Source: Alicyclobacillus mali NBRC 102425
Lineage (GTDB): Bacteria > Bacillota > Bacilli > Alicyclobacillales > Alicyclobacillaceae
Assembly: GCF_001570745.1 (NCBI RefSeq)
Contig: NZ_BCSG01000003.1
Coordinates: 124,001 to 188,000 of the forward strand
Direction of reading: 5' to 3'
DNA: 64,000 nt
Shown here: positions 33,773-41,800 of the stretch, in pieces
Layout of the letters: each line of letters begins with the position of its first letter
How positions within the stretch are numbered: position 1 is the stretch's first letter
Translations under genes and position numbers: made by a program
The notes under the pieces: model-generated
The model's input: the letters and a program-made list of their open reading frames with translations, nothing else
Told to the model about the DNA's origin: nothing
The model's database searches: none

Positions 33773-34561
33773 TCAACCTCCCGACGTCCGGATGGTGTCT
33801 GCCAACCCGAGCAACTGATTCGCCATGGAGACGGCCTGCGCGTTTTCTTCATAGAAATCCTGCGCGGCGACGAGCTGAGCCATGTCGGTGCTCTCGTCCG
33901 CATTGGACGCGTTCACGGCCCCTTGAATGACAGACGAGTTGCGCGCTGGTACCGCCACGCCGCCCGCAGCCAGCTGATACAGACCGTTGCCTTCCGGAAT
34001 GAGATGGCTGGACGGCTCCCCGATTTCCACCAATGCGAGTTTCGCAGTCCGTCCACGCCCGAATTGGATGGTGCCGTCCGGCGCGACGGTCATGGACGGT
34101 GCGTCTGCCGGCTTGACGATGGGCTGACCGTTGGTGGAGAGGACGGGATCGCCCGCTTGGGTCGCGAGCACGAACGAACCATCGGCGCGCCGGCTCCAGA
34201 TGAAGTTGCCCGCCCGGGTGTACATGCGGCCCGAGGGCGTCTGGACGGTGAAAAATCCGGGGCCCTCGATGGCAAGGTGAGTCGGGATGCCCGTCTGCAC
34301 TACGGTACCCTGGCTGAAATCCCGCTCTTCACCCGTGCGCGCGACGCCCGTCCCCCCGCGCCAGCCGGGAGGCGTCGCCCGATTGGCTGCAGCAGGGTCT
34401 GTCGCGTTGCCGTAGACCTGCATTGTAAGCAGGTCGGCGAACGTCCCCTGCTCGGCCGCATACCCTGGTGTCTCCAAGTTCGCCAGGTTGTCCGCGATTT
34501 GATCTATCCAAGCGTTGGCCGCCTGCATGCCGGACAGCCCATTCCATATCATCTGGCCCAT
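33773..34561 (-). CDS. flhP: Flagellar hook-basal body protein FlhP (FlgG/FlgF family)
   Basis: FlhP is a rod-type axial flagellar protein. The 262-residue sequence has the N-terminal basal-body motif MQAANAWIDQIADNLANLET and TPGYA, the family core (HLAIEGPGFFTVQTPSGRMY, TRAGNF) and the C-terminal coiled segment with ESTDMAQLVAAQDFYEENAQ. It follows flhO by 17 bases, in the Bacillus order spoIIID-mbl-flhO-flhP. It is exported by the flagellar secretion system, so there is no signal peptide. Confidence 0.9.
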   Translation of the reverse strand: MGQMIWNGLSGMQAANAWIDQIADNLANLETPGYAAEQGTFADLLTMQVYGNATDPAAANRATPPGWRGGTGVARTGEERDFSQGTVVQTGIPTHLAIEGPGFFTVQTPSGRMYTRAGNFIWSRRADGSFVLATQAGDPVLSTNGQPIVKPADAPSMTVAPDGTIQFGRGRTAKLALVEIGEPSSHLIPEGNGLYQLAAGGVAVPARNSSVIQGAVNASNADESTDMAQLVAAQDFYEENAQAVSMANQLLGLADTIRTSGG

Positions 34562-34578
34562 GTGCCCGCCTCCCGCGT

Positions 34579-35790
34579 TCAGCCGCCCTGAACTCTGCCG
34601 ATATCCGTGGCCGCCTCATTCAACATGGAATCGACCGACTGCGCCACGCGCTGATTGGCCTCATACGCGTTCAACGCCTGCATCATCTGGGTCATCGTCG
34701 CTGCCACATTCACATTTGATGTCTCGATCGCGCCGAAAACCATGCGCCCCGTGCCAGCGCGCAGAAGCGGCGCAACCGCAGCTGGCTGGTACGAACTACC
34801 CACCATGTATTCGCCTTCGCCCAGCGGCTGGAGTTGCGTGACATCTGCGTCCACGAGACCCAATCGGCCTCCCGCCACAAGATTGCCCTGGGCGTCGTAG
34901 ACGCGAAACGACGGCTGCCCATTGGCATCATACACCGGCGTCCCGTTCTGCGAAAAGATTTGCGTGCCATGGTAGAGCGGATTGACCACGATGCGCCCAC
35001 CCACCAAGACGCGTCCCGCCGCATCCAACGGGGCGATGGCGTGCCCCGCGGCATCGACCACGACGTTGTTTGCATTTAATTGCAAGCCGCCGTCCCGGGT
35101 CACGGCCAGGCCCGCCTGACCACTGGCATCCGCATAATTCACCGGTAAAAACGCGTGATAGCCCATGTCTTCTGCGCTTCCGACGCGAATGGCGTACGGA
35201 TCGTCCGTTTCGCTGCCCGGCGTGTACACCACCTGCCCCGCCGCATTTTCAATCACGTACGAAGGCCGTCCGGCCGCGTCATACGCAGGTGCACCATCTT
35301 CGCCAACAAGCTCCGATCCTTGGTAGGCAGGGTTGCGAACGGCATAGAGCCCTTGCACCGGTTGCGCGTCCGTCCCGTAGACGGCGAGCGGCATGCCGCC
35401 TGCGGTCAGCCTGGCGCCCGCGCCCACCGTCACCGGACCTGCCACGGGTGCGACGCCCTGCGGCGTGAGCGCGTAGGCCACCTGGCTCGACGATACGGCG
35501 TCCACGATGGCGAGATCGAGCGGGCGACCGGTCGTCTCAAGCCCACCTTCGGCGAAGGATGGGACTCCCTCTTGAAAATCCACGCCGCCACCCATCTCGC
35601 CGATGCCGATCCCGTCCGCCCCGTCCCCATACGAATAGCGCTCCATGTTGAACACAGGGTCCTCAATGAGCTCGCCGATAGAAGCCTTGAAGCCCGGAGT
35701 CTCCTGATTGGCCAGGTTGTTCGACAGAAGCTGCTCGAGCCGATCTTCCGCCACCATGCCCGAGGCGGCCGCCGTTAGCCCCTGGATCAT
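34579..35790 (-). CDS. flhO: Enlarged flagellar hook-basal body protein FlhO-like
   Basis: This is a rod/hook axial protein of the FlgF/FlgG family, but at about 403 residues it is some 130 longer than usual. The N-terminal motif (VAEDRLEQLLSNNLANQETPGFK) and C-terminal motif (TMTQMMQALNAYEANQRVAQ) are normal. After RPLDLAIVDA the usual GPGFF core is replaced by an insert. Two copies of a repeat of about 41 residues lie roughly at 151-192 and 268-308, sharing NPxYxG, GxPxYDAxGxPS and AxG. The ATG at 35788-35790 is chosen over a GTG inside the Shine-Dalgarno. The insert may change the rod surface; its function is unknown. Confidence 0.82.
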   Translation of the reverse strand: MIQGLTAAASGMVAEDRLEQLLSNNLANQETPGFKASIGELIEDPVFNMERYSYGDGADGIGIGEMGGGVDFQEGVPSFAEGGLETTGRPLDLAIVDAVSSSQVAYALTPQGVAPVAGPVTVGAGARLTAGGMPLAVYGTDAQPVQGLYAVRNPAYQGSELVGEDGAPAYDAAGRPSYVIENAAGQVVYTPGSETDDPYAIRVGSAEDMGYHAFLPVNYADASGQAGLAVTRDGGLQLNANNVVVDAAGHAIAPLDAAGRVLVGGRIVVNPLYHGTQIFSQNGTPVYDANGQPSFRVYDAQGNLVAGGRLGLVDADVTQLQPLGEGEYMVGSSYQPAAVAPLLRAGTGRMVFGAIETSNVNVAATMTQMMQALNAYEANQRVAQSVDSMLNEAATDIGRVQGG

Positions 35791-35805
35791 CGCCACACAC
35801 CTCCG

Positions 35806-36825
35806 TCACCGCCGCGCTCGCCGCCGGCCGCGATCGCGATACCTGTTCCATTCAGGGCTCTCCAGCACGCGCCCCGTCCCGATGACCACACAGTGCATGG
35901 GATTTTCGGCGATGTGCACGGGAATCTCCAGCTCGGACTGCATGAGCTTGTCCAGGCCGTCCACGAGCGCCCCGCCGCCCGTCAACACGACGCCTTTGTC
36001 GAAGATGTCCGCGGCGAGTTCTGGCGGCGTCTGTTCGAGCACCGACTTCGTCGCCTGTACAATCGCGTACACCGGCTCCTGCAGGGCCTCGCGGAGCTCC
36101 TCCGAGTGAACCGTGACCGTCTTCGGCAAGCCGGTCACCATGTCTCGCCCGCGCACATCCGTGCTCGTCTGACGCCCGCCCGGGAACACGGTTGCCAGTT
36201 CCTTCTTCAATTCCTCCGCCGTTCGCTCGCCGATCATCAGATTGTACTCCCGCCGGATGTATTTCACGATGGCCTCGTCAAGCTTGTCCCCCGCAATCCG
36301 GAGCGACGTCGATGTGACCACGTCGCCCAGCGAAAGCACCGCGATGTCCGTCGTACCCCCGCCAATATCGACAACCATCGAGCCACTCGGCTCGAAGATG
36401 TTGAGCCCTGCGCCGATGGCGGCGGCCTTCGGCTCTTCAATCAAATCCACCTGTTTGATGCCAACCGCTTCCGCCGCCTCTCGAACCGCCTTTTGCTCGA
36501 CGGAGGTGATGCCCGCGGGGACGCAGATCATCACACGCGGGCGCCCGAAGAACCGCTTGCCGAGAGTCTTGTTGAGAAAATGGCGGAGCATGATCTCCGT
36601 CACCTCAAAGTCGGCGATCACGCCATCCCGAAGCGGACGAATGGCGACAATGTTCCCCGGCGTTCGCCCCAACATGCGGCGAGCTTCTTCGCCAACCGCG
36701 ACAACCTGCTTCGTCACCTGATCTATTGCAACGACCGATGGTTCGTCGAGTACAATGCCTTGGCCTTTGACGTGCACCAGCACATTGGCGGTGCCCAGAT
36801 CCACACCAACGTCCCTTGAAAACAT
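35806..36825 (-). CDS. mbl: Actin-like rod-shape protein Mbl/MreB
   Basis: Mbl is a bacterial actin that guides lateral cell-wall synthesis from the inner face of the membrane. The 339-residue protein has the actin phosphate motifs VGVDLGTANVLVHVKGQGIV and MVVDIGGGTTDIAVLSLG, the adenosine motif GVVLTGGGALVDGLD, and an amphipathic N-terminal FSRDVGVDLG. The location immediately after spoIIID and before flhO is that of Bacillus mbl, which distinguishes it from mreB of the mreBCD operon. ATG behind GGAGG. A basic C-terminal tail (RYRDRGRRRARR) is unusual. Confidence 0.93.
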   Translation of the reverse strand: MFSRDVGVDLGTANVLVHVKGQGIVLDEPSVVAIDQVTKQVVAVGEEARRMLGRTPGNIVAIRPLRDGVIADFEVTEIMLRHFLNKTLGKRFFGRPRVMICVPAGITSVEQKAVREAAEAVGIKQVDLIEEPKAAAIGAGLNIFEPSGSMVVDIGGGTTDIAVLSLGDVVTSTSLRIAGDKLDEAIVKYIRREYNLMIGERTAEELKKELATVFPGGRQTSTDVRGRDMVTGLPKTVTVHSEELREALQEPVYAIVQATKSVLEQTPPELAADIFDKGVVLTGGGALVDGLDKLMQSELEIPVHIAENPMHCVVIGTGRVLESPEWNRYRDRGRRRARR

Positions 36826-36918
36826 GTGCGGCGAGTCCTCCTACGTGTAGAGCGTACGAGATTGGGGAAGGTCGTTCGTCTGCTCGCATGAATGGAGTGG
36901 GGATGCAAGGATGTAGTT

Positions 36919-37239
36919 CTACAGTCCGCTCGAAACTCCTTTGCGCCGCTCGATCTTCTTCGGCTTCACGGCCGACCCAGCCCGCTCATCGTCTCCCTTA
37001 TGATACTTCATTTTGGTCGCTTCGCCACCGCGCAAGTGCCGGATCGCCTTATGATATTCCAAAATTTCCTTGACCCTGTTGGCCAATTCCGGGTTGATCT
37101 CCGGCAGGCGCTCGGTCAGGTCCTTGTGCACAGTGCTCTTCGAGACACCAAATTCGCGCGCGATGGTTCGAACGGTGTTGCGCGTTTCGACAATGTACTC
37201 CCCAATCTTAAGAGTACGCTCCTTGATGTAGTCATGCAC
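36919..37239 (-). CDS. spoIIID: Mother-cell transcription factor SpoIIID
   Basis: SpoIIID activates and represses SigE-dependent genes in the mother cell. The 106-residue protein starts MHDYIKERTLKIGEYIVETR and has the helix-turn-helix TVRTIAREFGVSKSTVHKDL, then LPEINPELANRVKEILEYHK. These are nearly identical to the Bacillus protein for the first 85 residues; the basic C-terminal tail differs. GTG start at 37237-37239 behind GGGGAGG; the open frame upstream is not part of the family. It lies directly before mbl, as in Bacillus. Confidence 0.95.
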   Translation of the reverse strand: MHDYIKERTLKIGEYIVETRNTVRTIAREFGVSKSTVHKDLTERLPEINPELANRVKEILEYHKAIRHLRGGEATKMKYHKGDDERAGSAVKPKKIERRKGVSSGL

Positions 37240-37278
37240 TCCCCTCGCCTCCCCGTGGCAGGTCAGTTGGTCTGCTTT

Positions 37279-37307
37279 ATGTATATGAGGGGGTGTACAC
37301 CGTATGC
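37279..37307 (-). promoter_or_regulatory. Possible SigE-type promoter of spoIIID
   Basis: Minus strand: -10-like CATATACAT (37279-37287) and -35-like GCATACG (37301-37307), with 13-15 bases between depending on register. The match to the SigE consensus is partial, but spoIIID is SigE-dependent in Bacillus and the site lies 40 bases before the gene. Confidence 0.4.
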
Positions 37308-37428
37308 CGCGCCAGGCCTGGCCATTTCGAATCTTCCAGGGGATTTCGACACGGTCCGATAGCGGCGGAAAACGAGGGGAATGATGATCTTTTTCCGGGA
37401 AATACGTCGAACGCACTCGACGGGAAAG

Positions 37429-37453
37429 AAAAACGCCCGCGCTGGGGCGGGCG
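37429..37453 (-). terminator. Terminator of spoIIQ
   Basis: On the minus strand CGCCCGC-CCCAGC-GCGGGCG (37434-37453) is followed by TTTTTC (37429-37433), about 15 bases after the spoIIQ stop. Perfect 7-bp GC stem. Confidence 0.88.
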
Positions 37454-37467
37454 GACGGTCTACCCGT

Positions 37468-38145
37468 TCACTGCTTGGGGAGGAGCGACTGGGGATCGAC
37501 CGGTTGGCCGTTTTGATTGACCTGGAAGTACAGGTGGTTGCCCTGGTTCTGCTCGAACAGGTTGGTCGACGTCGTGCCAATAGTATCTCCTGCGGCGATG
37601 CTCTCACCCGGCTTCACATCGACCGAACCGAGAGACTGATAGGTCTCGGTGTAGCCGTCAGGCGAACTGACGACCACCTCGTACCCATAGAGCGGCTGGT
37701 TGGTCACGCTCTCCACGGTGCCGCGTTGCGCGGATACGACCGTGAACTGCCTGCCGCCAGCGGCGCGAATGTCGATACCCTTATGCGGATAGAACGTGTT
37801 GTCGTACTCGACCACCGCCGCGGCCTGTTGCTTCATCGAGCCGTGCACAGGGAAGAACCCCATCGTCACCGTGGCGTCTGTCCCCTGCGCGTACGGCCAC
37901 ACCCAGGGCTGCAGCCCATTCGACGTGGTCCCCGTCTGCGACGTCTGGTTGGTTTCCGTGGTCGTCACCGACGTCGGCGTGCTGTTGTTTTCAATGCGCG
38001 CATAGATGACGCCGATCACGACCGCAGCCGCTCCAAGGTACATCGCCGGGTAGACCCATCGCTTCGACAGCCACTTGCGCACAGGACCTCGATTTTGCGC
38101 TTGTGGTGTGTCGGGTTTGGGATCAAGCTGTTGCTTCTCATCCAT
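37468..38145 (-). CDS. spoIIQ: Forespore engulfment protein SpoIIQ (LytM-like)
   Basis: SpoIIQ is a forespore membrane protein that pairs with SpoIIIAH across the intermembrane space to hold the engulfing membrane and support the feeding channel. The 225-residue protein has a short cytoplasmic tail, one membrane helix (residues 32-49), a Thr/Ser/Asn-rich linker and a LytM (M23) domain from about 80. Of the zinc endopeptidase residues H121 and D125 (HKGID) remain. The usual HxH is HLY (204-206) and the middle YxHL is YQSL, so it is probably not an active peptidase. A strong SigF-type promoter lies upstream. It lies next to spoIID as a sporulation pair. Confidence 0.9.
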   Translation of the reverse strand: MDEKQQLDPKPDTPQAQNRGPVRKWLSKRWVYPAMYLGAAAVVIGVIYARIENNSTPTSVTTTETNQTSQTGTTSNGLQPWVWPYAQGTDATVTMGFFPVHGSMKQQAAAVVEYDNTFYPHKGIDIRAAGGRQFTVVSAQRGTVESVTNQPLYGYEVVVSSPDGYTETYQSLGSVDVKPGESIAAGDTIGTTSTNLFEQNQGNHLYFQVNQNGQPVDPQSLLPKQ

Positions 38146-38165
38146 GTGGCGCTCACCTCAATAGT

Positions 38166-38195
38166 GAGTCTCGCCACTCGGATGACCGTCTATAC
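38166..38195 (-). promoter_or_regulatory. SigF-type promoter of spoIIQ
   Basis: Minus strand -35 GTATA (38191-38195) fits GYWTA exactly. After 15 bases the -10 GGCGAGACTC (38166-38175) fits GGNRANANTW at all defined positions but the last. It ends 20 bases before the spoIIQ ATG. Bacillus spoIIQ is also transcribed by SigF. Confidence 0.82.
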
Positions 38196-38221
38196 GTGTC
38201 GCCCTCAAATTTTGGCTAGAG

Positions 38222-39238
38222 TTAGTTACCGGATGTTTCCACACTCTGGACAAATGGTTGCATAGATGCCAGGCGTGTACCGGGATAGAAATGCGCGAGA
38301 ATCGCCTGGAACGACATCCCGTGCGATGCGAGCGCGTCCGCCTCGTGCAAACTCAGGCCGAGATCGGATCCCCTGCCGTAACAGGTGAAAAGAAGATTAT
38401 CTCCGCTCGTCACAAAGCGGAAGTCGTCCGAGGCCAGTCCGAGGCTCGCGGCAAACGCGGCGCCACTCCAAGCCTCGGAGCCTGCTTTCACAGCCTGCAC
38501 AAAGCCATCGCTCGCGCGCACCTCTCGAAGGCCAGTGAAGCTGGTCAAATGCGCACCCAGAGCTTGATTGAAAGCACCCAAGGTGTACGCGACGGTGGAA
38601 ATGCGGGCGGGGCTGGCGGCATCCGCCGGGCATGGTGTGCGTTTGAGGTACGGCACGGAATAGCCGAGTGCCATCTCGGCCGACCGGGTCCAGCCGGTGG
38701 AAATTTGGCAGAAAAACGCGAGGATGGGCTGGCCGGCATAGGTCAAAATGCGCCCGTCGGTCGCTTCGATCGCGGCCTGGGCACGCGCGATGAACGACAG
38801 TGCAGCCTGCGAACCAATGGAGAGCTCCAGTTCGTGCTCGGTTTCCACGGGGAGATCGAGAGCAGGGTTGTCCGTAAGATCGGCGTGCTCGCGCTCAGCT
38901 TGGGGAGACGGGTGGAGCATGGCGCGCACGGCGTAGGTGCGCACGGCCACACTCGCAGCCTCAAGGCTGGCCAGCGGAGCCCCCGGGTCGCAGTTGGCCA
39001 ACAAAGCTTCGAGGATGTACGTGTTGAGCGGCATCGATTTGGACTGACCTGTTTCAACGTCAAAGACTCGAACTTGGACGCGCGCATCGTGCTGGGAGAT
39101 CCAGGCGGACACGTCAGGCATGGCCGATTGCTGAAACGCTTTTGCAATCCCCACAGGAAAGAGCACCAGCGCGGAAAAGGCGAGCGCAATTCGAACTGCG
39201 AACTGTAGGACGCCGCGAAGGAGACTTTGTTTGGACAT
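38222..39238 (-). CDS. spoIID: Sporulation protein SpoIID, catalytic glutamate absent
   Basis: SpoIID is a lytic transglycosylase of the mother-cell engulfing membrane, acting with SpoIIM and SpoIIP. The 338-residue protein has an N-terminal membrane anchor (residues 8-34). The family core follows: KSMPLNTYILEALLANCDPG, SLEAASVAVRTYAV, TDGRILTYAGQPILAFF, then CQISTGWTRSAE. In known SpoIID the first block reads (A/S)SEMP with the catalytic glutamate (E88 in Bacillus); here the position is cysteine (ANCDP, C83). The HSxSGG motif is also changed. ATG behind GGAGG. Family and context (next to spoIIQ and murA) are clear; enzymatic activity is doubtful. Confidence 0.88.
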   Translation of the reverse strand: MSKQSLLRGVLQFAVRIALAFSALVLFPVGIAKAFQQSAMPDVSAWISQHDARVQVRVFDVETGQSKSMPLNTYILEALLANCDPGAPLASLEAASVAVRTYAVRAMLHPSPQAEREHADLTDNPALDLPVETEHELELSIGSQAALSFIARAQAAIEATDGRILTYAGQPILAFFCQISTGWTRSAEMALGYSVPYLKRTPCPADAASPARISTVAYTLGAFNQALGAHLTSFTGLREVRASDGFVQAVKAGSEAWSGAAFAASLGLASDDFRFVTSGDNLLFTCYGRGSDLGLSLHEADALASHGMSFQAILAHFYPGTRLASMQPFVQSVETSGN

Positions 39239-39326
39239 GGCGCTGATCCTCCCGGTGACCTGCCGGCGATACATGCTGACATTTGGGCGACTGATCGCGA
39301 ACTGGCGAGGACAACCCGTTCAATGG

Positions 39327-39355
39327 AACATATGCGCCTCGGTGCGGCAATATGC
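39327..39355 (-). promoter_or_regulatory. SigE-type promoter of spoIID
   Basis: Minus strand -35 GCATATT (39349-39355) is a perfect KMATATT match; after 14 bases comes -10 CATATGTT (39327-39334), agreeing with CATACANT at five of seven defined positions. It lies about 90 bases before spoIID and after the murA terminator. spoIID is a SigE gene in Bacillus. Confidence 0.75.
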
Positions 39356-39391
39356 CGAGGCGTCATTCGGTCAGATGGAGTCGATCAGACG

Positions 39392-39427
39392 AAAAAAAGC
39401 CGCAGAACCCGGTCTCGGTTCTACGGC
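39392..39427 (-). terminator. Terminator of murA
   Basis: On the minus strand GCCGTAGAACC and GGGTTCTGCGGC (39399-39427) pair around GAGACC and are followed by TTTTTTT (39392-39398). It lies 19 bases after the murA stop and upstream of the spoIID promoter. Confidence 0.9.
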
Positions 39428-39445
39428 CCGTATGCGCCTCATGCA

Positions 39446-40747
39446 TCAACCCACGGACTTGGCGATTTGAAGCTCCGCGTCTCCCTCAATTCGCTCCAAG
39501 CGCGCGCCGAGCTGCGTGAACTTACCAACGAGATTGTCGTAGCCGCGATCGATATGATGAAGCCCGTACACTTCCGTCTGTCCCTCGGCGAGAAGCCCGG
39601 CGATGACGAGGGCGGCGCCGGCGCGGAGGTCCGTTGCGGTGACGCGCGCTCCGGTCAAGCGCGGCACACCTTCAATCACCGCCGTGCGGCCTTCGATGTG
39701 AATGTTGGCGCCCATGCGCTGCAGCTCCGCCACATGCATGAAGCGGTTTTCAAACACGGTTTCCGTGACGGTGCTGGTTCCCTGCGCCACCGTGAGGGCA
39801 GCGACCATCTGCGCCTGCAAATCGGTCGGAAACGACGGATAGTAATGCGTCTTGACGTCGAGCGGCCGCATGCGGCCACCTTGGCATGGCCACACCTTGA
39901 TGCCCTCGACTCGGTCCTCGATGACCGCGCCGGCCTCTTCCAGCTTCGCGATGAGCGGCATCAAGTGGTGAGACAGGGCGTTTTCTACGTACACGCCGCG
40001 CCCAATGAGCGCGGACGCGATGAGAAACGTGCCCGCCTCAATCCTATCTGGAATGACCGCGTGCGTGGCGCCGTGCAGGCGATCGACGCCCTCGACGCGG
40101 ATGACGTCCGTGCCTGCTCCGCGAACGCGAGCGCCCATCGCGTTCAGATAGTTGGCGAGATCGACGTTCTCGGGCTCTTTCGCTGCGTTCTCGATGATGG
40201 TCTGTCCCTTGGCGAGCACGGCGGCCATCATGATGTTCTGCGTGGCGCCGACGCTTGGCACATCCAAGTAGATGCGCGCACCATGGAGGCCACCGCGGGG
40301 CGCCCGAAAATGCACATATCCGTTCTCCACCACGGCCGTGGCGCCGAGCGCCTCGAGGCCCTTGATGTGAAGATCCACGGGCCTCGGCCCGATGTTGCAT
40401 CCTCCGGGCAACGCCACCATGGCTTCACCAAAGCGCGCCAGAAGGGGCCCCGCCACCACAAATGAAGCCCGCATTTTGCGCACGAGTTCGGCTGGAGGAC
40501 ACACACTCAACAGTCGCCGCGCGTCGACGCGGATGGAACTGCCGTTCCACTCCAGCTTCGCGCCGAGGGCCGAAACCGTGTCCGCCATCACGCGCACATC
40601 CAGCAGGCGGGGGACCTCCTCGATTTGACTCACGCCCTCCTCGGCGAGCAGACTGGCCGCGAGGATAGGCAACACCGCATTTTTCGCTCCGCTGACGCGA
40701 ACGGTCCCCTCCAGGGGATATCCACCCTCAATCACGATCTTTCCCAT
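39446..40747 (-). CDS. murA: UDP-N-acetylglucosamine 1-carboxyvinyltransferase MurA
   Basis: MurA catalyses the first committed step of peptidoglycan synthesis by moving the enolpyruvyl group of PEP to UDP-GlcNAc. The 433 residues begin MGKIVIEGGYPLEGTVRVSGAKNA. The catalytic cysteine is C117 in PGGCNIGPRP, so the enzyme should be fosfomycin-sensitive. KxxN near the start (K22, N23) and the FPTDLQAQM block are typical. ATG behind GGAGGT. It lies between ywmB and spoIID, as murAA does in Bacillus. Confidence 0.97.
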   Translation of the reverse strand: MGKIVIEGGYPLEGTVRVSGAKNAVLPILAASLLAEEGVSQIEEVPRLLDVRVMADTVSALGAKLEWNGSSIRVDARRLLSVCPPAELVRKMRASFVVAGPLLARFGEAMVALPGGCNIGPRPVDLHIKGLEALGATAVVENGYVHFRAPRGGLHGARIYLDVPSVGATQNIMMAAVLAKGQTIIENAAKEPENVDLANYLNAMGARVRGAGTDVIRVEGVDRLHGATHAVIPDRIEAGTFLIASALIGRGVYVENALSHHLMPLIAKLEEAGAVIEDRVEGIKVWPCQGGRMRPLDVKTHYYPSFPTDLQAQMVAALTVAQGTSTVTETVFENRFMHVAELQRMGANIHIEGRTAVIEGVPRLTGARVTATDLRAGAALVIAGLLAEGQTEVYGLHHIDRGYDNLVGKFTQLGARLERIEGDAELQIAKSVG

Positions 40748-40804
40748 TCCGCTACCTCCGCACGGCTTTCCTGAGCCTCACGAAGCGGCGGCGCGGACGC
40801 GTCG

Positions 40805-41659
40805 TCAATAGGTCGCGATCACGAGAGGGGAGCCCACATACACATCGGTTCCTCGTCGAAACGAGTCGTCGTGCACAGCCACCTGCATGTTCACACGCCG
40901 ATGGTCTCCCGACAGCACGTACACCGGCACACGGGCGCTGTACCCCGACAAGCTCGTCTCAAGTGGCGTCCGAATTCCCTCCACCACTCCGGCGCCCACC
41001 GCTCTCAAGGCCGCGATTGCCATTCCGTCCGCTTCCGCCTCGCTGACTTCGCTCGGTTTGAAACCAGCTATGTATGCGCTCATCTGCGGCGTGCCATTGA
41101 CGGACGCCACCGTGCGCTCCACCTGGTCATATTGCGATGAAAATTGGCCTTCCGTCAAGTTGGAACTCGATGCTGTCACGGTCATCACGGTCTCCGGTTG
41201 GCCGTCTCCTGCGCCGCTCGTCGCTCCGGGAAAACTGGTCAGGATCACCTCGGCGCGCGTCCCACCTGGCCAAACGCCTGCAGCTCGCCAGTACGTCTCA
41301 TTCGCGAGTTGCGTAGCCTGTGTCTGCACGTCCGCGATGCCAAGCTCCTGCACGACCTGAGCACCCAGCGCGGTAAGCTGCGCCTCGTTCAAGAACGACG
41401 CATTCAACTGTGTCCAGTCGTGGATGAGATACGAGCTCGGCGATGTGCCGGTCGCCCGCAGACCACTCATGAGGAACGCGTACTGCTGGGCCCCGTCCGA
41501 CTGAGCAGAAGTGGACGTCTCAGCACTCGCCGTACCGGGCGGGTGTGCGATCACGGCGCCAAGCCCGATCCAAAGCGCCAGCCACATAGCGCGCTTCCAA
41601 GCCTTTTTCCCGCGGCGGCGCACGAGACGAGCCCGCCGAATGACTTTAGTGTGTGCCAT
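40805..41659 (-). CDS. ywmB: YwmB-family secreted protein
   Basis: This 284-residue protein belongs to the YwmB family, whose function is unknown. A strongly basic N-terminus (HTKVIRRARLVRRRGKKAWK) is followed by a hydrophobic stretch (MWLALWIGLGAVIA) and an ASA-like cleavage site, so it is exported. The rest has the family pattern (SSSNLTEGQF, PQMSAYIAGFKPSEVSEAEA, GYSARVPVYVLSGDHRRVNMQVAVHDD). The ATG at 41657-41659 has GGAGGT upstream. Its place just before murA is conserved, which suggests a link with the cell wall or sporulation. Confidence 0.82.
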   Translation of the reverse strand: MAHTKVIRRARLVRRRGKKAWKRAMWLALWIGLGAVIAHPPGTASAETSTSAQSDGAQQYAFLMSGLRATGTSPSSYLIHDWTQLNASFLNEAQLTALGAQVVQELGIADVQTQATQLANETYWRAAGVWPGGTRAEVILTSFPGATSGAGDGQPETVMTVTASSSNLTEGQFSSQYDQVERTVASVNGTPQMSAYIAGFKPSEVSEAEADGMAIAALRAVGAGVVEGIRTPLETSLSGYSARVPVYVLSGDHRRVNMQVAVHDDSFRRGTDVYVGSPLVIATY

Positions 41660-41680
41660 GGCGGATACCTCCATCCGATC

Positions 41681-41722
41681 CTGAAAATCAGGAGTCCAGT
41701 CTCACCTTCACCTGATTTCCAG
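41681..41722. repeat. Inverted repeat upstream of ywmB
   Basis: CTGAAAATCAGG (41681-41692) and CCTGATTTCCAG (41711-41722) form a 12-bp stem with one mismatch and an 18-base loop. It lies in the 140-base gap between ywzB and ywmB. No T tract follows on either side. It could be a protein-binding site or an RNA stem in the ywmB leader. Confidence 0.55.
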
Positions 41723-41800
41723 TCTCGACGGATCCGGCCGTGGCTAAACCCGGCGCCCGAAGGTTTCATAGATTTCGTAGAGGGGATTCATCCGTCTCCC

